NCBI RefSeq assembly: GCF_010730745.1
Contig: NZ_AP022615.1
Coordinates: forward strand, 4,216,001 to 4,280,000
Length of the DNA: 64,000 nt
Direction of reading: 5' to 3'
Source: Mycobacterium heidelbergense
Lineage (GTDB): Bacteria > Actinomycetota > Actinomycetes > Mycobacteriales > Mycobacteriaceae
This document shows, one piece after another, positions 33,628 through 41,751 of this stretch (its first letter is position 1; every line of letters starts with the position of its first letter). The notes below the pieces were generated by a model. That model saw only the letters and a program-made list of their open reading frames with translations. It was not told the DNA's origin and searched no databases. The position numbers and the translations under genes were made by a program.

Positions 33628-34601
33628 CTGCCATCTCCACCCGGTTGGTCCGGCTGCTCAACATGGTGCCGTATTTCCAGGCGAACCCGAGGGTCACCCG
33701 GGCCAAGGCCGCCGCCGACCTGGGGGTGTCCGCCAAGCAGCTGGAGGAGGACCTCAACCAGCTGTGGATGTGCGGCCTTCCCGGCTACTCCCCGGGCGAT
33801 CTCATCGACTTCGAGTTCTCCGGCGACGCCATCGAGGTGACGTTCTCGGCGGGCATCGACCATCCGCTCAAGCTCACCTCGCCGGAGGCCACGGGCCTGC
33901 TGGTGGCGCTGCGGGCGCTGGCCGACATTCCCGGCGTGGTCGATCCGGAAGCCGCGCGCAGCGCGATCGCCAAGATCGAGGCCGCCGCCGGCGCCGTCGG
34001 CCAGGACGTCACGGCCTCGGTGGCGGCCACCGACGAGCGGGCCCCCGCCGAAAGCCGTGCCGCGGCCGCGGTGCGCACGGCGGTGCAGTACAAACGCGCG
34101 CTGGCCATCGACTACTACGCCGCCTCGCACGACGGCCTGACCAGCCGGATCGTCGACCCCATTCGGGTCCTGCTGATCGGCGGCCACAGCTACCTGGAGG
34201 CCTGGTCGCGCGAGGCCGAGGGGGTCCGGCTGTTCCGCTTCGACCGGATCGTGGACGCCAAAGAGCTGGGCGAGCCGGCCGCCGCCCCCGAGCCGGCGCT
34301 GCACGCGCCACCGGACACGTCACTGTTCGACGGCGACCCGTCGCTGCCGTCGGCCAGGCTGCGGGTGGCGCCCTCGGCGTCGTGGATGTTCGAGTACTAC
34401 CCCATGCGCGAGGCGCTCGAGCTGCCGGACGGATCCTGTGAGGCCGTCATGACCTACGCCTCCGAGGACTGGATGACGCGCCTGGTGCTGGGCTTCGGGC
34501 CGGCCGTGCGGGTGCTCGAGCCGGAGTCGCTCGCCCAGCGCGTGCGGGATACCGCGGCGACGGCCCTGGAGTTCTACCAGGCTGCGGTGCGGTCACCGTA
34601 G
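33624..34601 (+). CDS. pafC: WYL-domain transcriptional regulator PafC
   Basis: 325 aa from GTG 33624, overlapping the pafB stop as GTGA. N-terminal helix-turn-helix (RLVRLLNMVPYFQANPRVTRAKAAADLG), an intermediate domain, and a WYL domain near 160-230 with ALAIDYYAASHDGLTSRIVDP and SYLEAWSREAEGVRLFRFDRI. Pairs with PafB as a heterodimer-like activator. The strong overlap explains why the two are always found together and sometimes fused. Confidence 0.94.
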   Translation: MTAISTRLVRLLNMVPYFQANPRVTRAKAAADLGVSAKQLEEDLNQLWMCGLPGYSPGDLIDFEFSGDAIEVTFSAGIDHPLKLTSPEATGLLVALRALADIPGVVDPEAARSAIAKIEAAAGAVGQDVTASVAATDERAPAESRAAAAVRTAVQYKRALAIDYYAASHDGLTSRIVDPIRVLLIGGHSYLEAWSREAEGVRLFRFDRIVDAKELGEPAAAPEPALHAPPDTSLFDGDPSLPSARLRVAPSASWMFEYYPMREALELPDGSCEAVMTYASEDWMTRLVLGFGPAVRVLEPESLAQRVRDTAATALEFYQAAVRSP

Positions 34602-34619
34602 GTCCGGCGGTAGCTGCGG

Positions 34620-34625
34620 TAGCAT
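34620..34625 (+). promoter_or_regulatory. Candidate -10 of tatA
   Basis: TAGCAT, about 27 bases before the tatA GTG, with a CTGGAGG ribosome binding site between them; a normal leadered promoter. Confidence 0.4.
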
Positions 34626-34651
34626 CGGATGGACGTCTGGAGGTAATCAAA

Positions 34652-34918
34652 GTGGGCAGTCTTAGTCCGTGGCACTGGGCGATCCTCGCTGTCGTCGTGG
34701 TCCTGTTGTTCGGTGCCAAGAAGCTCCCCGATGCCGCGCGCTCGTTGGGCAAGTCGATGCGCATCTTCAAGTCCGAGCTGCGCGAGATGCAGACCGAAAG
34801 CAGGCCCGAGGCGCCTTCCTTGCAAACACCCTCGGAAACCCCCCAGCCCGTGCAGTCGCAGCGGGTCGACCCGCCGGCGGCCACCGAGCAGGGGCACACC
34901 GAAGCGCGCCCGGCGTAG
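34652..34918 (+). CDS. tatA: Sec-independent protein translocase subunit TatA
   Basis: 88 aa. Forms the protein-conducting part of the twin-arginine pathway. A single N-terminal helix (WHWAILAVVVVLLFGAKKLPD) with the FGxKxLP hinge is followed by an amphipathic helix (ARSLGKSMRIFKSELREMQ) and a disordered Pro/Gln/Glu tail. GTG with a strong GGAGG site. It is 39 bases upstream of tatC, so co-transcribed. Confidence 0.96.
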   Translation: MGSLSPWHWAILAVVVVLLFGAKKLPDAARSLGKSMRIFKSELREMQTESRPEAPSLQTPSETPQPVQSQRVDPPAATEQGHTEARPA

Positions 34919-34957
34919 TCCGGCAGTACCGTCCCAATTCACCGAGCGAGGGCCTCA

Positions 34958-35893
34958 GTGCGCGCCCGCGGTCTACTCAAGCGGCTCAACCCACGCAACA
35001 GGCGCAGCCGCACCAACCCGGACGCGACGATGTCGCTCGTCGACCACCTCACCGAGCTGCGCACCCGGCTGCTGATCTCCCTGGCCGCGATCCTGCTCAC
35101 CACGATCTTCGGGTTCGTCTGGTATTCGCACCCGATCTTCGGGCTGGAGAGCCTCGGCGAGTGGCTGCGCCATCCCTACTGTGCGCTGCCTCAGTCGGCG
35201 CGGGCGAGCATCAGCGCCGACGGGCAGTGCCGGCTGCTGGCCACGGCGCCGTTCGACCAATTCATGCTGCGGCTCAAGGTCGGGATGACGGCCGGGATCG
35301 TGCTGGCCTGCCCGGTGTGGTTCTACCAGCTGTGGGCGTTCATCACGCCGGGGCTCTACCAAAAGGAGCGCCGCTTCGCGATCGCGTTCGTGATCCCCGC
35401 GGTGGCGTTGTTCGTGGCCGGCGCCGTGCTGGCGTACTTCGTGCTGGCCAAGGCGCTGGGCTTCCTGTTGACCGTCGGCAGCGACGTGCAGGTGACCGCG
35501 TTGTCCGGCGACCGGTACTTCGGCTTCCTGATCAACCTGCTGGTGGTTTTCGGCGTCAGCTTCGAATTCCCGCTGCTGATCGTCATGCTCAACACGGCGG
35601 GGCTGCTGACCTACCAGCGGCTCAAGTCGTGGCGGCGCGGCCTGATCTTCACCATGTTCGTGTTCGCGGCCGTGTTCACGCCCGGGTCCGACCCGTTCTC
35701 CATGACCGCGCTCGGGATCGCGCTGTCGGTGCTCCTCGAGTTCGCCATCCAGATCGCCCGGCTGCACGACAAGCGGAAGGCCAGGCGCGAGGCCCAAGCC
35801 ACGATCCCCGACGACGAGGCATCGGTCATCGAGGCGCCCGCACCGATACCGACGCCGTCCTTTACCGCCGGCCACCATGACGATGTCACCTAG
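34958..35893 (+). CDS. tatC: Sec-independent protein translocase subunit TatC
   Basis: 311 aa with six membrane helices. The twin-arginine signal receptor. The cytoplasmic N-terminus contains MSLVDHLTELRTRLLISL, the conserved Glu-containing signal-binding region; a large first periplasmic loop, and FYQLWAFITPGLYQKERR in the first cytoplasmic loop, are hallmark sequences. GTG start with GAGGG upstream. The C-terminal ~45 residues are a charged cytoplasmic tail. Confidence 0.96.
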   Translation: MRARGLLKRLNPRNRRSRTNPDATMSLVDHLTELRTRLLISLAAILLTTIFGFVWYSHPIFGLESLGEWLRHPYCALPQSARASISADGQCRLLATAPFDQFMLRLKVGMTAGIVLACPVWFYQLWAFITPGLYQKERRFAIAFVIPAVALFVAGAVLAYFVLAKALGFLLTVGSDVQVTALSGDRYFGFLINLLVVFGVSFEFPLLIVMLNTAGLLTYQRLKSWRRGLIFTMFVFAAVFTPGSDPFSMTALGIALSVLLEFAIQIARLHDKRKARREAQATIPDDEASVIEAPAPIPTPSFTAGHHDDVT

Positions 35894-35904
35894 GTTTTCT
35901 GTTC

Positions 35905-35964
35905 GCGAGCGTGCGTGTTTGCGCAGTGACACGCCGATATCGATGTACAACTGCGCACCCTCGC
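35905..35964. repeat. 60-bp dispersed palindromic element, copy B
   Basis: In the 87-base gap between tatC and helY. End sequences GCGAGCGTGCG (35905-35915) and CGCACCCTCGC (35954-35964) are the same as those of copy A at 14433-14492, and both copies have the same orientation and length. Confidence 0.75.
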
Positions 35965-35980
35965 GCGCCGCGGCGGCGGC

Positions 35981-38746
35981 GTGACGGAGCTGGCCGAGCT
36001 GGCCCGGTTCGCCGCGGAAGTGCCCTTTAGGCTCGACGACTTTCAGCAGCGGGCCTGCGCGGCGCTGGAACGCGGCCACGGCGTGCTGGTCTGCGCGCCG
36101 ACGGGCGCCGGCAAGACGGTGGTCGGCGAATTCGCCGTGCACCTGGCGCTGGCCGCGGGTGGCAAGTGCTTCTACACCACGCCGCTGAAGGCCCTGAGCA
36201 ACCAGAAGCACACGGACCTGACGGCGCGCTACGGCCGCGACCGGATCGGGCTGCTGACCGGAGACATGTCGGTGAACGCCGACGCGCCCGTCGTGGTGAT
36301 GACCACCGAGGTGCTGCGCAACATGCTCTACGCCGATTCGCCCGCGCTGCAAGGGCTTTCCCACGTGGTGATGGACGAGGTGCATTTCCTGGCCGACCGG
36401 ATGCGGGGCCCGGTGTGGGAGGAGGTGATCCTGCACCTGCCCGACGAGGTGCGGGTGGTCAGCCTCTCGGCGACGGTGAGCAACGCCGAGGAGTTCGGTG
36501 GCTGGATCCAGGCCGTGCGGGGCGACACGACGGTGGTGGTCGACGAGCACCGGCCGGTGCCGCTGTGGCAACACGTCCTGGTGGGCAAGCGCCTGTTCGA
36601 CCTGTTCGACTACGGCTCCGAAGTCGACAAATCGCGGGTCGACCCGGAACTGTTGCGCCACATCGCCCATCGCCGCGAGGCGGACCGGATGTCGGACTGG
36701 CGTGGACCCCGCCGGGGGGCCGGCGGGCGCGGGGCCTCCGGCCGGTCGCGCTTCTACCGGCCGCCGTCGCGGCCGGAGGTGATCGCGATCCTGGATTCCC
36801 AGGGGCTGTTGCCGGCGATCACGTTCGTGTTCTCCCGGGCCGGGTGTGACGCCGCGGTCGCCCAGTGCCTGCGGTCGCCGCTGCGGCTGACCACCGAGGA
36901 GGAGCGCGCGCGGATCGCGGAGGTCATCGACCACCGCTGTGGAGATCTCGCCGACGCCGACCTGGCGGTGCTCGGCTACTACGAGTGGCGGGAGGGGTTG
37001 CTGCGCGGGTTGGCGGCCCACCACGCCGGCATGTTGCCGGCGTTTCGGCACACGGTCGAGGAGCTGTTTACCGCCGGGCTGGTCAAGGCCGTGTTCGCCA
37101 CCGAAACGTTGGCGCTCGGGATCAACATGCCCGCGCGCACGGTGGTGCTCGAGCGGCTGGTGAAGTTCAACGGCGAGCAGCACGTGCCGCTGACGCCGGG
37201 GGAGTACACGCAGCTGACCGGCCGCGCCGGCAGGCGCGGCATCGACGTCGAGGGCCACGCGGTGGTGCTGTGGAACCCCGGCGAGGACACCACCGAGCCG
37301 TCCGCCGTCGCCGGCCTGGCCTCCACCCGGACCTTCCCGCTGCGCAGCTCGTTCGCGCCGTCGTACAACATGACGATCAACCTGGTCCACCGGATGGGCC
37401 CCGAGCAGGCCCATCAGCTGCTGGAGCAGTCGTTCGCCCAATACCAGGCCGACCGTTCCGTCGTCGGCCTGGTCCGTGGCATCGAGCGCGGCACCCGGAT
37501 GCTCCACGAGATCGCCGCCGGGCTGGGCGGACCGGACGCGCCGATCTTCGAATACGCCAGGCTGCGCGCGCGGATTTCCGAGCTGGAGCGCGCGCAGTCG
37601 CGCGCGTCGCGGCTGCAACGGCGGCAGGCGGCCAGCGACGCGCTGGCCGCGCTGCGTCGTGGCGACATCATCACGATCGACCGCGGCCGGCGCGGCGGCC
37701 TGGCGGTGGTCCTGGAGTCGGCCCGCGACGGCGACGACCCGCGCCCGCTGGTGCTCACCGAACACCGATGGGCTGGCCGGATTTCGTCGGCCGACTACTC
37801 GGGAGCGTCCGCGCCGGTCGGCTCGATGTCGTTGCCCAAGCGGGTGGAGCACCGCCAGCCGCGGGTCCGGCGCGACCTGGCCCTGGCGCTGCGGTCCGCC
37901 GCCGCCGGGCTGACCGTCCCGTCCGGGCGCAGAGGGGCCGGGCGCGGCGGCGACGCGGACGGCTTTCACGATCCGGAGCTGGCGTCGTTGCGGGCGCAGC
38001 TGCGTCGGCATCCCGCGCACAACGGCGCGGGCCTCGAGTCCAAGATGCGCGAGGCCGAGCGCTACCTGCGCATCGAACGCGACAACGCGCAGCTGGAGAA
38101 AAAGGTGGCCGCCGCCACCAACTCGCTGGCCCGGACGTTCGACCGCATCGTGGGCCTGCTCACCGAGCGCGACTTCATCCAGGGCCCGGCCGAAGATCCC
38201 CACGTCACCGACGACGGCCGGTTGTTGGCCCGCATCTACAGCGAAAGCGACCTGTTGGTCGCCGAATGCCTGCGCACCGGCGCGTGGGAGGGACTGAACC
38301 CGGCCGAGCTGGCGGCGGTGGTCTCGGCGGTGCTGTACGAGTCCCGCGGCGGTGACGCTTCCAGCGGCGCATCTGCCGCCGAGGCGCCCACCCAGCGGTT
38401 GCGGCAGGCGTTGCAGCAGACGTCGAGGCTGTCGACCGCGCTGCGCGCCGACGAGCAGACGCACCGGATCGCCCCGAGCCGCGAACCCGACGACGGCTTC
38501 GTCAACGTCATCTACCGCTGGGCCCGGACCGCGGATCTGGCCGCCGCGCTGGCCGCCGCCGACGCGACCGGCGCCGGTTCGCTCCAACAAGGATTGTCGG
38601 CGGGGGACTTCGTGCGGTGGTGCCGCCAGGTGCTCGACCTGTTGGACCAGGTCCGCAACGCCGCACCGGACGCGGAGCTTCGGGCCACCGCCAAGCGCGC
38701 CATCAATGACGTTCGGCGCGGCGTCGTCGCTGTTGACGCCGGGTAG
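35981..38746 (+). CDS. helY: Ski2-like DEVH-box helicase HelY
   Basis: 921 aa. Superfamily 2 RNA/DNA helicase of the Ski2/Mtr4 group. Motif I PTGAGKT at about 42, TTPLKALSNQK, DEVHFLADR (motif II) at about 135, SATVSN (III), then ETLALGINMPARTVV and LTGRAGRRGID (V-VI) near 375-425. A long C-terminal region (500-921) includes an Ala/Arg coiled section and a beta-barrel arch-like domain, then the DSHCT-type helical end. ATP hydrolysis drives unwinding; the cellular role in mycobacteria is not settled. Confidence 0.94.
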   Translation: MTELAELARFAAEVPFRLDDFQQRACAALERGHGVLVCAPTGAGKTVVGEFAVHLALAAGGKCFYTTPLKALSNQKHTDLTARYGRDRIGLLTGDMSVNADAPVVVMTTEVLRNMLYADSPALQGLSHVVMDEVHFLADRMRGPVWEEVILHLPDEVRVVSLSATVSNAEEFGGWIQAVRGDTTVVVDEHRPVPLWQHVLVGKRLFDLFDYGSEVDKSRVDPELLRHIAHRREADRMSDWRGPRRGAGGRGASGRSRFYRPPSRPEVIAILDSQGLLPAITFVFSRAGCDAAVAQCLRSPLRLTTEEERARIAEVIDHRCGDLADADLAVLGYYEWREGLLRGLAAHHAGMLPAFRHTVEELFTAGLVKAVFATETLALGINMPARTVVLERLVKFNGEQHVPLTPGEYTQLTGRAGRRGIDVEGHAVVLWNPGEDTTEPSAVAGLASTRTFPLRSSFAPSYNMTINLVHRMGPEQAHQLLEQSFAQYQADRSVVGLVRGIERGTRMLHEIAAGLGGPDAPIFEYARLRARISELERAQSRASRLQRRQAASDALAALRRGDIITIDRGRRGGLAVVLESARDGDDPRPLVLTEHRWAGRISSADYSGASAPVGSMSLPKRVEHRQPRVRRDLALALRSAAAGLTVPSGRRGAGRGGDADGFHDPELASLRAQLRRHPAHNGAGLESKMREAERYLRIERDNAQLEKKVAAATNSLARTFDRIVGLLTERDFIQGPAEDPHVTDDGRLLARIYSESDLLVAECLRTGAWEGLNPAELAAVVSAVLYESRGGDASSGASAAEAPTQRLRQALQQTSRLSTALRADEQTHRIAPSREPDDGFVNVIYRWARTADLAAALAAADATGAGSLQQGLSAGDFVRWCRQVLDLLDQVRNAAPDAELRATAKRAINDVRRGVVAVDAG

Positions 38747-38826
38747 GCTGGGCCCGAGCTACCGTTACATCGGTAAACGAGAACCGGACGACTTCGGTTA
38801 AGACACACGGGGACTGAGGAGAAACG

Positions 38827-39552
38827 ATGAGCGGACCGCAGGGATCGGACCCGGGCCACGAGTGGCAACCGCCGGGTCAGGGCGCCGATCGGCCCTCGGA
38901 ACCGACCCAGGTGGGATCGCCCTGGCAGCAGCAGCCGGGCCAGGAGGCGACGTGGCAGGCCCCGGCGTACACGCCGCCCGCCGAGTATCCGCAATACCAA
39001 CAGCCGGCCGAGCAGGCATACCCGCAGCAGTATCCACAGCAGCCCGGCTACGCGCCACCCGGGCAGTACCCGCAGCCCACCCAGTACCCCCAGCCCGGCC
39101 AATACGGCCAGTACCCGCAGCCGGGCCAGTACGGCCAGCCGGGCCAGTACGCGCCGCCCGGTCAATACGGTCAATACCCGCAGCAGTACCCGCCCTACGA
39201 GCAACCGGGGAGGAAGCGCTCGATGGCGCTGATCGGCAGCGTCGTAGGCGTGGTCGCCTTTCTGCTCGTCGCGGTCGTGCTGGTGCTCGGCTTCTGGGAG
39301 CCCGGGTTTTTCGTCACGACCAAACTGGACATCAACAAGGCCCAGGCCGGCGTGCAGCAGGTCCTCAGCGACGAGACGAATGGCTACGGCGCCAAGAACG
39401 TCAAGGACGTCAAGTGCAACCACGGCCAGAATCCCGTCGTCAAGAAGGGCGGCACCTTCGACTGCGACGTCAGCATCGACGGCGCGCAAAAGCACGTGAC
39501 GGTGACCTTCCAGGACAACAAGGGCACCTACGAGGTCGGCCGGCCGCAGTAG
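38827..39552 (+). CDS. DUF4333 membrane protein with Pro/Gln/Tyr-rich cytoplasmic domain
   Basis: 241 aa. Residues 1-135 are low-complexity with repeated GQY, PQY and YPQ units; a Lys/Arg-containing stretch GRKRSMALIG starts one membrane helix (about 137-160). The exported C-terminal domain (165-241) is DUF4333, with two cysteines in VKCNHGQN and FDCDVS that can form a disulfide. ATG with a GGAG site. Position and type match Rv2091c. Function unknown. Confidence 0.87.
   Translation: MSGPQGSDPGHEWQPPGQGADRPSEPTQVGSPWQQQPGQEATWQAPAYTPPAEYPQYQQPAEQAYPQQYPQQPGYAPPGQYPQPTQYPQPGQYGQYPQPGQYGQPGQYAPPGQYGQYPQQYPPYEQPGRKRSMALIGSVVGVVAFLLVAVVLVLGFWEPGFFVTTKLDINKAQAGVQQVLSDETNGYGAKNVKDVKCNHGQNPVVKKGGTFDCDVSIDGAQKHVTVTFQDNKGTYEVGRPQ
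39016..39201 (+). repeat. Degenerate tandem repeat coding for GQY/PQP units
   Basis: Imperfect units built on CAGTACCCGCAGCC and GGCCAATACGG-type words, coding for Pro, Gln, Gly and Tyr within the DUF4333 protein. Such tracts vary in length between strains in other mycobacteria; variation here is inferred. Confidence 0.6.
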
Positions 39553-39553
39553 G

Positions 39554-40519
39554 TCACGCGGGCAGCGCGTCGAGCGCTTTCTGCAAGCGGGCGATCGGCG
39601 ACCCGACGCCCAGCTCGGTCGCCAGCCGCGCGGTGCGTTTGGGGTCGGCGGCCACCAGCGGCAGGGAGTCGGTGGGCGTCGACAGCGCCACCGGCGCGTC
39701 GGTGGCCACCCGCACCACCGCGCCTGCGGCCTCGATGTAGTCGGTCGCGGTCAGCAGTTTCGCGCGTAAGCCCTTGGCCATCGTGGATTTTGGGTCGTGG
39801 GCGGCCGTCAGGATCCGATCCAGCGAACCGTGCTGGGCCAGCAGGGTGGCCGCCGTCTTCTCGCCGACGCCCGGCACACCGGGCAGCCCGTCGGACGGAT
39901 CGCCGCGCAGCAGCGCGAGTTCGGCGTAGGCCGGCCCGGCCCGATCCCGCGGCACGCCATAGCGTTCGGCGACCTCGGCGGGCCCGAACAGGGTCGCCTT
40001 GGCCAACCCGCGGCCCAGGTAGAGCACCCGAACCGGGATGGGATCGTCGGTCACCACCTGCAGCAGGTCGCGGTCGCCGCTGACCACCACGACCGGGTTC
40101 TCGCGTTCCCGTGCCGCCAGCGTGCCCAGCACGTCGTCGGCCTCGAAACCCTCTGCGCCCGCCGTCGGGATCCCGAACGCGTCCAGCAGCTCCATGATCA
40201 TGTCGACCTGCGGTGTCAGCTCGTCGGGCACCTCCTCGACGTCGGGCTCGCCCTGCGGCTCGGGTTCGGCGACCCGATGCGCCTTGTAGGACGGGATCAG
40301 GTCCACCCGGAACTGCGGCCGCCAATCCAGGTCGAGGCACACCACCAGCCGGCTGGGTCGCTGGCTGGTGATCACCACGGCCAGCGAGTCGAGGAATCCG
40401 CGCACGGCGTTGACGGGCCGGCCGTCGGGGGCGGTGATCGACGACGGAACCCCGAAGTACGAGCGGAACCACATGCTGGGGCCGTCGAGCAGCAATAACT
40501 TGGCTGCGGGTGCGGGCAT
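39554..40519 (-). CDS. 5'-3' exonuclease (FEN/PIN-like)
   Basis: 321 aa from ATG 40519. Matches the 5' nuclease domain of DNA polymerase I as a separate protein: LLLLDGPSMWFRSYFG at the start (first metal Asp), GFEADDVLGTLA and VVSGDRDLLQVVTD (metal site acidic residues), then the helix-hairpin-helix GLPGVPGVGEKTAATLL near 215-232. Likely trims flaps or RNA primers. Same family as Rv2090. Divergent from pepE by only 24 bases. Confidence 0.9.
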   Translation of the reverse strand: MPAPAAKLLLLDGPSMWFRSYFGVPSSITAPDGRPVNAVRGFLDSLAVVITSQRPSRLVVCLDLDWRPQFRVDLIPSYKAHRVAEPEPQGEPDVEEVPDELTPQVDMIMELLDAFGIPTAGAEGFEADDVLGTLAARERENPVVVVSGDRDLLQVVTDDPIPVRVLYLGRGLAKATLFGPAEVAERYGVPRDRAGPAYAELALLRGDPSDGLPGVPGVGEKTAATLLAQHGSLDRILTAAHDPKSTMAKGLRAKLLTATDYIEAAGAVVRVATDAPVALSTPTDSLPLVAADPKRTARLATELGVGSPIARLQKALDALPA

Positions 40520-40530
40520 GCCGGCCAGGT

Positions 40531-40536
40531 TAGCCT
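40531..40536 (+). promoter_or_regulatory. Candidate -10 of pepE, leaderless
   Basis: TAGCCT, then seven bases and the ATG at 40544. Confidence 0.5.
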
Positions 40537-40543
40537 GGCTGCC

Positions 40544-41671
40544 ATGGATTCTCACCGATTCGACGCGGGGGTGTACGCGCGTCGCCTGGCCGCGGCGGCC
40601 GCGGCGACCGCCCACGCCGGCCTCACCGGGCTGGTGATCACCCCGGGCTACGACCTGCGCTACCTGATCGGCTCGCGCGCCCAGACGTTCGAGCGGCTCA
40701 CCGCGCTGGTGGTGCCCGCCTCCGGCGACCCGACGGTCGTGGTGCCCCGGCTGGAGCTGGCCTCGCTCAAGGGGTCGGCCGCCGCGGAACTGGGCCTGGC
40801 GGTGCGGGATTGGGTCGACGGCGACGACCCGTACCGGTTGGTAGGTGACGGTTTGGGCGGTGGCCCCGCCACGACCGCCGTCACCGATTCCATGCCCGCG
40901 CTGCACCTGTTGCCGCTGGCCGATGTATTCGGCGTGCAGCCGGTCCTGGCCACCGACGTGTTGCGCGGGCTGCGGATGGTCAAGGAGGAATGCGAGATCG
41001 ACGCGCTGCGCAAGGCCGGTGCGGCCATCGACCGGGTGCATGCCCGCGTGCCGGAGTTTCTGCGCCCCGGCCGCACCGAGGCCGACGTCGCCGCCGACAT
41101 CGCCGAAGCCATTGTCGCCGAAGGCCATTCGGACGTGGCGTTCATCATCGTCGGCTCCGGCCCGCACGCCGCCGACCCGCATCACGGTTATTCGGACCGA
41201 GAACTTGAGGTGGGCGACATCGTCGTCGTCGACATCGGCGGCACGTACGAGCCCGGCTACCACTCCGATTCGACCCGAACCTACAGCATCGGTGAACCAA
41301 AATCCGAGGTGGCACAACACTATTCGGTGCTGCAACGCGCCCAGCGCGCGGCCTGCGACGCCGTGCGTCCCGGGGTGACCGCCGAGCAGGTCGACGCCGC
41401 CGCCCGCGACGTGCTGGCCGACGCCGGGCTCGTGGAGTTTTTCGTGCACCGCACGGGCCACGGCATCGGGCTGTCGGTTCACGAGGAGCCCTACATCGTC
41501 GCCGGCAATGACTTGCCGTTGGCCGCGGGCATGGCCTTCTCCGTCGAGCCGGGCATCTACTTTCCGGGCCGGTGGGGCGCCCGCATCGAGGACATCGTCG
41601 TCGTCACCGAGGACGGCGCCCTGGCCGTCAACAATCGGCCGCACGAGCTGATCGTGGTTTCCCCGGCCTAG
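40544..41671 (+). CDS. pepE: M24 family dipeptidase PepE (Xaa-Pro dipeptidase-like)
   Basis: 375 aa. Creatinase-like N-terminal domain, then the pita-bread metallopeptidase fold. Metal ligands: VVDIGGTYEPGYHSDSTRT (two Asp), HRTGHGIGLSVHEEPY (His), SVEPGIYFPG (Glu) and ARIEDIVVVT (Glu). A complete set implies active dinuclear-metal dipeptidase. Cytoplasmic, no signal. Corresponds to Rv2089c. The gene after it in H37Rv (pknJ) is replaced here by the toxin locus. Confidence 0.93.
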   Translation: MDSHRFDAGVYARRLAAAAAATAHAGLTGLVITPGYDLRYLIGSRAQTFERLTALVVPASGDPTVVVPRLELASLKGSAAAELGLAVRDWVDGDDPYRLVGDGLGGGPATTAVTDSMPALHLLPLADVFGVQPVLATDVLRGLRMVKEECEIDALRKAGAAIDRVHARVPEFLRPGRTEADVAADIAEAIVAEGHSDVAFIIVGSGPHAADPHHGYSDRELEVGDIVVVDIGGTYEPGYHSDSTRTYSIGEPKSEVAQHYSVLQRAQRAACDAVRPGVTAEQVDAAARDVLADAGLVEFFVHRTGHGIGLSVHEEPYIVAGNDLPLAAGMAFSVEPGIYFPGRWGARIEDIVVVTEDGALAVNNRPHELIVVSPA

Positions 41672-41751
41672 CGGCACCCCGGTGAGCGGCCGCGATCCGG
41701 TGCGAATTGGGTGAATAGCGGCGCGCGACGACCTGGGCGAGAATTCGGCGC

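Noticed and set aside
34973..38590. A 1205-codon minus-strand frame opposite tatC and helY
   Set aside because: Antisense shadow of strongly coding, GC-rich genes. Its translation is Arg/Gly/His/Gln-rich with no domain pattern, while the plus strand encodes complete TatC and HelY.
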